From RGIG6307 sp964424345 (GTDB taxonomy: Bacteria; Bacillota; Clostridia; Lachnospirales; Lachnospiraceae), in contig CAYRIK010000004.1 of NCBI GenBank assembly GCA_964424345.1, forward strand, positions 1-64,000: 64,000 nt of DNA, written 5' to 3'. Every line of letters begins with the position of its first letter. Position 1 is the stretch's first letter. The notes beneath the pieces are model-generated. The model was given only the letters and a program-made list of their open reading frames with translations. It did no database searches and was not told where the DNA came from. Below are positions 33,287 through 40,569 of this stretch, one piece after another. Made by a program: the position numbers and the translations under genes.

Positions 33287-34570
33287 TTATTCTGTTATTA
33301 ATTTTGCAGTAAATTCTTCTAAATCAACAACTGTTCCAGTTGCTCTGGATTCTTCTGCAGCAAATACGATTAAATGGTTATTTACACTTGTGCGGATATC
33401 AGAAATAGAAGAGCCGGTGTATGTTCCTGTTAAGTATTCATACAGAGATTTCACGATGCCTTCGTCACCGCCGCCATGACCATTTGTCAGACCGTCTTTT
33501 CCGCCCATTGGAATTTCTTCCCCTTTTCTCTTTTCAAGGTCATATAATACGATTGGTGCGTCATTAGAAGCCAAAGAAGCATGAAGCTCGCCTTTTGTTC
33601 CCATGATATGAATAAATCTGCCGCCTTTATTAAATGCATTCATTGTAAATGTAACGGTAATATCATCTTCAAATAACATATTTACAGTCTGATGGTCTAC
33701 AACATCGTTGTCACATTTGAATACACATTTTCCATACTGGGTTGTGCGTAATGCGTGTTCTACCATTTCATCTGTTGGATTTGCTTCTTTTGTAGAAGTT
33801 GTTCTGAACCATTCATTTTTCTTATCATCTAAATACAATTTTACTGCATTGTATGGACAAGTATCTGCACTTGGACAGCCTTCGATACAATATTCAGGAG
33901 CATTTTTTGGAGCATTTGATTCTTTGAAGTAAGTCAATGCACCAAAAGATTGGATTTTTTTGCATTTCTTGCCAACAAGCCATTGTAAGATGTCCATATC
34001 GTGACAAGATTTTTGCAAAAGCATACAAGAAGCTCTTTTAGAATTTCCCCAATTTCCTCTGACAAAGCTGTGACTCTGATGGACATGTCCGACACATTCT
34101 TCATGATTAATAGAAATGATATTTCCTAATCTGCCCTCATCAATCAGTTTTTTGATTGTCATAAACAGTGGAGTGTAGCGAAGAACGTGGCAAACTACGA
34201 TTTTTACGCCTTTTTCTTCTGCAAAGCGAGCTATCTTTTCACATTCTACAGGATTTGGTGAAACAGGTTTTTCAAGTAAAATGTCATAGCCACAAGCAAT
34301 GGCCTGCATAGTTGGCTCAAAGTGCTGCTGATCCATAGTAGAAATTATTGCTATATCTGCAATCTTTCCTTTTTCTAACAATGGAGCCCAGTCTGCAAAG
34401 CACATATCTTCTGGAATATCATACATTTGTGCAATTTCGTTTCTACGGCTTTCAATAGGTTCTGCAACAGCAATAATCTGAAATTTTCCATCCATCTTTG
34501 ACATAAACTTGCTGTATGTCTCTCCACGATTTCCGGCACCGATTAAAATGACTTTTAAAATTTTGTCCAT
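33287..34570 (-). CDS. Gfo/Idh/MocA family oxidoreductase with a Cys-rich insert
   Basis: A 427-residue NAD(P)-dependent oxidoreductase: Rossmann start VILIGAGNRGETYSK, the EKP motif (LLEKPVSPNP), and the C-terminal alpha/beta domain with CHDMDILQWLVG, whose His and Asp match the catalytic motif. The family acts on sugars, inositols or sugar-nucleotides, and some members hydrolyse glycosides (GH109-like). An unusual insert with Cys in EYCIEGCPSADTCPYN (spacings C-x3-C-x5-C) could hold metal. AAAGGAGA precedes the ATG by 6 bases. Single-gene unit with its own promoter; substrate not read. Confidence 0.85.
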   Translation of the reverse strand: MDKILKVILIGAGNRGETYSKFMSKMDGKFQIIAVAEPIESRRNEIAQMYDIPEDMCFADWAPLLEKGKIADIAIISTMDQQHFEPTMQAIACGYDILLEKPVSPNPVECEKIARFAEEKGVKIVVCHVLRYTPLFMTIKKLIDEGRLGNIISINHEECVGHVHQSHSFVRGNWGNSKRASCMLLQKSCHDMDILQWLVGKKCKKIQSFGALTYFKESNAPKNAPEYCIEGCPSADTCPYNAVKLYLDDKKNEWFRTTSTKEANPTDEMVEHALRTTQYGKCVFKCDNDVVDHQTVNMLFEDDITVTFTMNAFNKGGRFIHIMGTKGELHASLASNDAPIVLYDLEKRKGEEIPMGGKDGLTNGHGGGDEGIVKSLYEYLTGTYTGSSISDIRTSVNNHLIVFAAEESRATGTVVDLEEFTAKLITE

Positions 34571-34641
34571 ATAAATCTCCTTTTAATAAAGCAAAATAGT
34601 GTATGCTACCTTGTCTGGCATACATTTTAGTCTTTTTATTC

Positions 34642-34670
34642 ATTATGGCAAAATGATAAATAAAAGTCAA
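34642..34670 (-). promoter_or_regulatory. SigA-type promoter for the Gfo/Idh/MocA gene
   Basis: Minus strand TTGACT (34670-34665), 17-base spacer, CATAAT (34647-34642). Confidence 0.75.
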
Positions 34671-35051
34671 TAATGTATATAAGAAGGTATCTTTTGGTGC
34701 AGCAGATATATGGAAATGCTTTAGCAAGCAAGAGTAAAATAGGATATTTGGGAAATACTGATAAAGGTGATCATAAACGTTCATTTAAGTGCAAATAGTT
34801 TCACTTTTTATGTGCAGCGTATGAAGCAGAAAGGGGGAAGATTTGTGTAATGGTTTTAGGTGAAAAACTGGGAAAATGTGTTTGTAAAAAAGCAAAAACA
34901 ACAGATTCGTGTGACCGATTAACTATATGGAGAAATGAAATTTGAAGGAAATGGGAGGAAAACTGAGTGGATGTGCATGAAGGAATGTGAATGAATGTGA
35001 AAATATTTGTGAAAAATGTCCAAAAACAAAATCGAAATTTGTGAATGATAT

Positions 35052-35083
35052 TGATTGAAAATGATTGAGTTTGGTGATATTAT
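35052..35083 (+). promoter_or_regulatory. Promoter of the fructose operon with TGATTGA direct repeats
   Basis: TTGAAA (35055-35060), 17-base spacer and TATTAT (35078-35083). TGATTGA occurs at 35052 and again at 35062, ten bases apart, overlapping the -35, a position where a DeoR-type repressor such as the FruR encoded downstream could bind. Confidence 0.6.
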
Positions 35084-35125
35084 AAATATAACAAAAGAAA
35101 ATATGAATAACGTGGAGGCAGAGTT

Positions 35126-36043
35126 ATGGTATATACAGTAACATTTAATCCTTCTTTGGATTATATAGTGACAGTAAATGATTTTAAACTTGGCATGACA
35201 AATCGTACCGCTTCGGAGACGATGTTGGCAGGCGGAAAAGGAATTAATGTTTCTATCTTGATGCATAATCTTGGCGTAGATACTACAGCACTTGGTTTTA
35301 TCGCAGGATTTACTGGAGAGAATATTCAGGATATGTTAAACGATATGGGTGTGACAACGGATTTTATCAAAGTAGAACATGGATTATCCCGTATCAATGT
35401 AAAAATTAAAAATATCGATGGTACAGAAGTAAATGGTATGGGCCCTGAAATTTCTGATGAAGCATTAGAAGCATTGATGCAGAAATTAGATGCTATAAAA
35501 GAAGGAGACGTTCTTGTTTTAGCAGGAAGTATTCCAGCGAGTGTGCCAAAGGAAATTTATAAGACAATTATGAAACGCTTAGAAGAAAAGCACATTCTTA
35601 CAATCGTAGATGCAACAAGCAGTCTTTTAACAAATGTATTAGAGCATAAGCCATTTTTGGTAAAACCAAATCAGCATGAATTAGGAGAGATTTTTGGGGT
35701 AACACTTACTACAAAAGAAGAAGTTGTTCCATATGCTCAAAAATTAAAAGCACTTGGTGCAAGAAACGTATTAGTTTCTATGGGAGGCAAGGGTGCCGTA
35801 CTTGTGGCAGAGGACGGAACTGTATATGAAGCCGAAGCACCAAAGGGAGAATTAAAAAATTCTGTTGGAGCAGGAGACAGCATGGTAGCAGGATTTTTAT
35901 ATGGATGGCTTTTAAACAAAGATTATGAAAAGGCATTTCAGTATGGCGTAGGAAGTGGAAGCGCAAGTGCTTTTTCAGAAAATCTTGCAACAAAAGAAGA
36001 AGTAGAAAATATTGTTCCAAAAGTAATCGTTCACAAATGGTAA
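35126..36043 (+). CDS. fruK: 1-phosphofructokinase
   Basis: A 305-residue PfkB-fold kinase that turns fructose-1-phosphate into fructose-1,6-bisphosphate. Family signatures are the start VTFNPSLDYIV, GGKGINVS (36-43), and GAGDSMVAGF near residue 250, where the Asp is the catalytic base. GGAGG precedes the ATG by 8 bases. The gene leads the operon fruK-fruA-fruR, so the substrate is delivered by the fructose PTS encoded next. Confidence 0.96.
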   Translation: MVYTVTFNPSLDYIVTVNDFKLGMTNRTASETMLAGGKGINVSILMHNLGVDTTALGFIAGFTGENIQDMLNDMGVTTDFIKVEHGLSRINVKIKNIDGTEVNGMGPEISDEALEALMQKLDAIKEGDVLVLAGSIPASVPKEIYKTIMKRLEEKHILTIVDATSSLLTNVLEHKPFLVKPNQHELGEIFGVTLTTKEEVVPYAQKLKALGARNVLVSMGGKGAVLVAEDGTVYEAEAPKGELKNSVGAGDSMVAGFLYGWLLNKDYEKAFQYGVGSGSASAFSENLATKEEVENIVPKVIVHKW

Positions 36044-36075
36044 AATCATAAAAAGAATTGTTCGGGAGGTTTCGC

Positions 36076-37980
36076 ATGAGAATTACAGATTTACTTGATA
36101 AAAATAGTATTGAACTGAATGCATCACCAAAGAATAAACAAGAGGCTTTGGATGAAGCAGTAGCATTGATGGCAGCAAGTGGAAAATTATCCGATATAGA
36201 AGGATATCGCAAGCAGGTATACGCAAGAGAAGAAGAAAGCACAACAGGCATTGGTGGTGGTATTGCAATTCCTCATGGTAAATGCAATGCAGTAAAAGCT
36301 CCAGGGCTTGCAGCGATGGTTATAAGAGACGGCGTAGAATTTCAGTCATTAGATGGTGCACCAGTCGATTTGTTATTTTTAATAGCAGCACCCGATACAG
36401 AAGACAATATTCATTTAGATGTTTTAAGTAAATTGTCTGTACTGCTGATGGGAGAAGACTTTATTGAAAAGTTAAAAGCAGCAAAAACAGTAGAAGAATT
36501 TCTTCGAGTTATTGATGATGCAGATGAGGAAGCAAAGAGCATTGATGAGCGTTTAGAAGATACAGCAAAAGCAGAAGATATCAGTATTCTTGCAGTTACT
36601 TCCTGCCCTACAGGTATTGCCCATACATATATGGCAGCCGAAGGATTAGAAAAAGCAGCAACAAAAGCAGGTTGTTCTATTAAAATCGAAACAAGAGGTT
36701 CTGCCGGTGCCAAAAATGTATTAAAAGAAGAAGATATTGCAAAAGCACAGTGCATTATTGTAGCAGCAGATGCAAAAGTTCCAATGGAACGCTTCCATGG
36801 TAAGAGAGTAATTGAATGTCAGGTGTCTGATGGTATCAGTAAGGCTGATGAATTGATTGCACGCGCATTAAATGGAGATGCCCCAGTATATCAGGCTGGA
36901 ACAGAATCACAAGAAACTACAGCCATTTCTCAAAAAGGCGGAAGCATCGGACATAAGATTTATACACAGCTTATGAATGGTGTATCCCATATGCTTCCAT
37001 TCGTTGTAGGCGGTGGTATTTTGATTGCTTTGGCATTTTTGATTGATGGTCTGTGTGTAGATATGGCAGCTTTATCTGAAGCAGAACGAGCAGCATTTGG
37101 TACAATTACACCGGCAGCAGCATTATTTAAAAATATTGGAAATATGGCATTTGGATTGATGCTTCCGGTATTGGCAGGATTTATTGCAATGGCTATTGGA
37201 GACAGACCGGCACTTGCACTTGGTTTTGTAGGCGGTTATATGGCAGCAAATGGTCAGTCAGGTTTCTTAGGTGCATTAGCAGCAGGATTTTTTGCAGGAT
37301 ATTTAATCTTAGGATTACGAAAAGTATGTGAAAAACTTCCAGAAGCATTAGAAAAGATTGCACCTGTATTGATTTATCCGGTTGTAGGTATTTTAGTTGT
37401 TGGATTGTGTATGACATTTGTAATTGAACCAGTCATGGGCGGTATCAACACAGGCTTAAATACATTCCTTGCAGGAATGGGAAGTACAAGTAAAGTAATG
37501 CTTGGCTTTATTCTTGCAGCGATGATGGCAATTGATATGGGCGGTCCATTCAATAAAGCAGCGTATGTATTTGGTACAGCAGCAATCGCAGCAGCAAATT
37601 ATGATATTATGGCAGCAGTTATGGTGGGCGGTATGGTACCTCCTTGTGCAATCGCACTTGCAACATTATTATTTAAAAATAAATTTACAAAAGAAGAAAG
37701 ACAGGCAGGACCTACAAACTTTATTATGGGGTTAGCGTTTATTACAGAAGGTGCTATTCCATTTGCAGCAGCAGATCCATTACACGTTATCCCAGCTTGT
37801 ATCGTAGGTTCAGGTATTTCAGGTGCAATCAGTATGTTCTTTGAATGTACATTGATGGCTCCTCATGGCGGTATTTTCGTATTCCCGGTAGTTGGAAATG
37901 CAATGTATTATGTGATAGCACTTGTAGTTGGAACAATCGTTTCCGCATTATTGCTTGGATTACTAAAGAAAAATAAGTGA
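36076..37980 (+). CDS. fruA: Fructose-specific PTS transporter EIIABC
   Basis: A 634-residue fused PTS permease. The EIIA domain (1-150) holds the phospho-His67 in GIAIPHGK; EIIB (about 168-265) holds Cys177 in AVTSCPTGIAHTYMAAEG; EIIC (about 290-630) is a multi-span membrane domain (HMLPFVVGGG onward). It imports fructose as fructose-1-phosphate. GGAGG lies 7 bases before the ATG at 36076; an in-frame ATG at 36058 has no site. It follows fruK by 32 bases. Confidence 0.96.
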   Translation: MRITDLLDKNSIELNASPKNKQEALDEAVALMAASGKLSDIEGYRKQVYAREEESTTGIGGGIAIPHGKCNAVKAPGLAAMVIRDGVEFQSLDGAPVDLLFLIAAPDTEDNIHLDVLSKLSVLLMGEDFIEKLKAAKTVEEFLRVIDDADEEAKSIDERLEDTAKAEDISILAVTSCPTGIAHTYMAAEGLEKAATKAGCSIKIETRGSAGAKNVLKEEDIAKAQCIIVAADAKVPMERFHGKRVIECQVSDGISKADELIARALNGDAPVYQAGTESQETTAISQKGGSIGHKIYTQLMNGVSHMLPFVVGGGILIALAFLIDGLCVDMAALSEAERAAFGTITPAAALFKNIGNMAFGLMLPVLAGFIAMAIGDRPALALGFVGGYMAANGQSGFLGALAAGFFAGYLILGLRKVCEKLPEALEKIAPVLIYPVVGILVVGLCMTFVIEPVMGGINTGLNTFLAGMGSTSKVMLGFILAAMMAIDMGGPFNKAAYVFGTAAIAAANYDIMAAVMVGGMVPPCAIALATLLFKNKFTKEERQAGPTNFIMGLAFITEGAIPFAAADPLHVIPACIVGSGISGAISMFFECTLMAPHGGIFVFPVVGNAMYYVIALVVGTIVSALLLGLLKKNK

Positions 37981-37990
37981 GAAGTATGTT

Positions 37991-38734
37991 ATGTTAACGG
38001 AACAAAGACACGAAAAGATATTGCAGATTTTGGGCGAAAAGGGTAGTATTACAGTAAATGAATTAAAAAGCATTTTAAAAACATCTGAATCTACGATCCG
38101 AAGAGATCTGAATACGTTGGATGAAGAAGGAAGACTGACAAAGGTATTTGGCGGTGCAGTTTACAAAGAAACACCTGTACTTGCAACCGAGCTTTCTGTC
38201 CCACAAAAAATAAACGTCAATACAAAGCAAAAGCAAAGTATCGCAAGATATGCTGCAAACTTAGTAAAGCCAGACGATTTTGTATATATTGATGCCGGAA
38301 CGACAACCGAATATATGATAGATTTCCTTTCTGAAAAAAAAGCAACGTATGTCACAAACGCGGTAGCACACGCCAAAAAACTTGCAGTAGCAGGATTTAA
38401 AGTTATTTTGATAGGCGGAGAATTAAAAGGAACAACAGAAGCTGTTGTTGGAAATCAGGCTATTCTTACATTGGAAAAGCTGAATTTTAATAAAGGATTT
38501 TTTGGAGCAAACGGAGTAAGCCAGACAAGAGGCTTTACGACTCCTGATATGAATGAAGCACTTGTAAAAGAAACAGCGTTTAAGCATTCCCATGACAGAT
38601 ATGTGTTGGCTGATGGCGAAAAGTTTAATCAAATCAGCTCTGTTACGTTTGCTTCTATCCATGATGCAGTAATTCTTACCGATGAAAGCGTACCAAGTGC
38701 ATTTGCGAAGATGAACAATGTCGTGATCGTATGA
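37991..38734 (+). CDS. DeoR family transcriptional regulator (FruR type)
   Basis: A 247-residue DeoR regulator. The N-terminal helix-turn-helix (LTEQRHEKILQILGEKGSITVNELKSILKTSESTIRRDLNTLDEEGRL) is standard, and the C-terminal sugar-sensing domain contains YIDAGTTTEYM and VILIGGEL. DeoR regulators of fructose operons (FruR) respond to fructose-1-phosphate. Here the gene sits last in the operon, instead of first as in Bacillus, 11 bases after fruA. It probably controls the promoter at 35052. Confidence 0.9.
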   Translation: MLTEQRHEKILQILGEKGSITVNELKSILKTSESTIRRDLNTLDEEGRLTKVFGGAVYKETPVLATELSVPQKINVNTKQKQSIARYAANLVKPDDFVYIDAGTTTEYMIDFLSEKKATYVTNAVAHAKKLAVAGFKVILIGGELKGTTEAVVGNQAILTLEKLNFNKGFFGANGVSQTRGFTTPDMNEALVKETAFKHSHDRYVLADGEKFNQISSVTFASIHDAVILTDESVPSAFAKMNNVVIV

Positions 38735-38760
38735 TAATAATAAAAAAGTGAGAGACGAGC

Positions 38761-40098
38761 ATGGATTTATTTGAGTATATGCGACAGAGTAATGCAGAAA
38801 AGGAAGCACCGCTGGCGGCTCGTATGCGCCCAAGAACGCTTGAAGAAGTAGTTGGACAGCAACATATCATTGGAAAAGATAAACTGCTGTATCGTGCCAT
38901 TAAAGCGGATAAATTAAGTTCCATTATTTTTTATGGACCTCCAGGAACCGGAAAGACGACACTTGCAAAGGTAATTGCCGGTACGACAAGTGCAGAATTT
39001 ATGCAGTTGAATGCAACGGTAGCCGGAAAAAAAGATATGGAAGAAATTGTTGCCAAAGCAAAAGAGCTACAAGGCATGTACGGAAGAAGAACCATCTTAT
39101 TTATTGATGAGATTCATCGTTTTAACAAAGGACAGCAAGATTATCTGCTGCCATTTGTAGAAGACGGTACAATCATCTTAATTGGAGCGACTACCGAAAA
39201 TCCATATTTTGAAGTAAATAGAGCTTTGCTTTCCCGTTCTGTCATATTTGAATTAAAACCACTCGAAAAAGAAGATATCTTGCAGTTGATTCATACAGCA
39301 GTATACGATATGGAACGCGGTATGGGAGCATATCAAGGCGAGATTGATGCAGATGCAGCTGAATTTTTAGCAGATGTAGCAGGCGGAGATGCAAGATATG
39401 CACTGAATGCGATAGAGCTTGGTCTGATGACAACTGAAAGAAGCCAAGACGGTAAAATTCATATTACGACAAAAGTAGCAGAGCAATGTATTCAAAGAAA
39501 GCACCTTCGCTATGATAAAGACGGAGATAATCATTATGATACGATTTCTGCTTTTATAAAAAGTATGCGAGGTTCTGATGCAGATGCCGCAGTATATTAT
39601 CTTGCCCGTATGTTATATGCCGGAGAAGATATTAAATTTATTGCAAGACGTATTATGATTTGTGCAAGCGAGGATGTTGGAAATGCAGACCCGATGGCAT
39701 TAGTTGTAGCAACAAATGCGTGTATGGCAGTAGAACGTATTGGGATGCCGGAAGCTCAGATTATTTTATCACAGGCAGTATCTTACGTAGCAACTGCACC
39801 TAAGAGTAATGCGGCGTATGTTGCAGTGGCAGATGCAATGGAAACAGTCAAACAGACCGGTTCATTGCCAATTCCAGCTCATTTACAGGATGCACATTAT
39901 AAAGGAGCAGCAGATTTGGAAAGAGGAACAGGATACAAGTACGCACATAATTACAAAAATCATTATGTGGAACAGCAATATATGCCGTATGAATTAAATG
40001 GCAAGGAGTTTTATAAACCATCTGGAAATGGATATGAAGCCAAAATCAAAGAACATATCAAGAGAATAAAACAAGAAGCCAAAGAAGATAAAGAATAG
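38761..40098 (+). CDS. rarA: Replication-associated recombination protein A (RarA/MgsA, Mgs1 homologue)
   Basis: A 445-residue AAA+ ATPase (clamp-loader-like) that acts at stalled replication forks. Signatures: ARMRPRTLEEVVGQQHI, Walker A GPPGTGKTT (59-67), Walker B ILFIDEIHRFNKGQQD, sensor-1 TTENPYFEVN, then the tetramerisation domain and the RarA C-terminal region (YAHNYKNHYVEQQYMPYEL). The length is standard. It follows fruR by 26 bases; co-transcription is possible but the functional link is none. A perfect 16-bp inverted repeat lies right after it. Confidence 0.95.
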   Translation: MDLFEYMRQSNAEKEAPLAARMRPRTLEEVVGQQHIIGKDKLLYRAIKADKLSSIIFYGPPGTGKTTLAKVIAGTTSAEFMQLNATVAGKKDMEEIVAKAKELQGMYGRRTILFIDEIHRFNKGQQDYLLPFVEDGTIILIGATTENPYFEVNRALLSRSVIFELKPLEKEDILQLIHTAVYDMERGMGAYQGEIDADAAEFLADVAGGDARYALNAIELGLMTTERSQDGKIHITTKVAEQCIQRKHLRYDKDGDNHYDTISAFIKSMRGSDADAAVYYLARMLYAGEDIKFIARRIMICASEDVGNADPMALVVATNACMAVERIGMPEAQIILSQAVSYVATAPKSNAAYVAVADAMETVKQTGSLPIPAHLQDAHYKGAADLERGTGYKYAHNYKNHYVEQQYMPYELNGKEFYKPSGNGYEAKIKEHIKRIKQEAKEDKE

Positions 40099-40113
40099 AT
40101 AAAGACATGGATT

Positions 40114-40151
40114 GTGAACTACTCCGACTTCTATGAGTCGGAGTAGTTCAC
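40114..40151 (+). terminator. Perfect 16-bp inverted repeat after rarA (T-less terminator-like)
   Basis: GTGAACTACTCCGACT (40114-40129) and its exact complement (40136-40151) with loop TCTATG. No T-tract follows, so it may be a Rho-assisted or processing structure rather than an intrinsic terminator. Confidence 0.55.
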
Positions 40152-40196
40152 TGGTAATGCACAGGCTTTATTTTTTTAAAGTACCATGCTTTCTGT

Positions 40197-40406
40197 GGCG
40201 GCCGTCTGGACCAATTGGCATACAAGGCTGATAAAAAAATCTCCTTTTGTANNNNNNNNNNNNNNNNNNNNNNNNNNNNNNNNNNNNNNNNNNNNNNNNN
40301 NNNNNNNNNNNNNNNNNNNNNNNNNNNNNNNNNNNNNNNNNNNNNNNNNNNGGCGGCCGTCTGGACCAATTGGCATACAAGGCTGATAAAAAAATCTCCT
40401 TTTGTA
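40197..40406 (-). repeat. 55-bp direct repeat flanking an assembly gap
   Basis: An identical 55-base segment occurs at 40197-40251 and 40352-40406, with 100 N (40252-40351) between. It is GC-rich in part (GGCGGCCGTCTGGACC) against an AT-rich background, and reads AAAAGGAGA-T7-ATCAG on the minus strand. The array may continue through the gap. Confidence 0.85.
40252..40351. other. Assembly gap (100 N) between repeat copies
   Basis: Exactly 100 N between identical 55-base flanks; the assembler probably failed across a tandem repeat. Confidence 0.95.
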
Positions 40407-40476
40407 AAATATACGATATTTTCATCATTATAGCAGAATGACTACTAAGAAAGAAAGCAGTTTTTACTTTTTCATG

Positions 40477-40506
40477 TTTACATTTCATGGGGGTAGCGTG
40501 TATAAT
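40477..40506 (+). promoter_or_regulatory. Promoter for the GH94 gene
   Basis: TTTACA (40477-40482), 18-base spacer, TATAAT (40501-40506). It lies ~64 bases upstream of the chosen start, which excludes the earlier ATG at 40438. Confidence 0.65.
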
Positions 40507-40569
40507 ACAGCTAGAGACAGGCTGTGGATATTGTTGAAGCAGTCAGACGACGTATATACGGAGGTTTTT

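Larger units (their letters stand above)
34571..35125. other. Long divergent intergenic region between the oxidoreductase and fruK
   Basis: It contains the minus promoter of the oxidoreductase (34642-34670), a plus promoter for fruK (35055-35083), and AT-rich DNA with TGAATG-type repeats (about 34970-35010). One 31-codon reading frame (34850-34945) with a weakly spaced GGGGG is seen but unproven. No tRNA or riboswitch was seen. Confidence 0.6.
40099..40569. other. Intergenic region between rarA and the GH94 gene
   Basis: It holds a 16-bp perfect inverted repeat (40114-40151), a 55-bp direct repeat flanking a 100-N gap (40197-40406), an extended -10 on the minus strand near 40430, and the GH94 promoter (40477-40506). 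No protein-coding gene can be assigned with confidence. Confidence 0.7.

Noticed and set aside
40438..40569. Earlier start for the GH94 gene
   Set aside because: The ATG at 40438 lies upstream of the promoter, has no ribosome binding site and adds 44 non-conserved residues.
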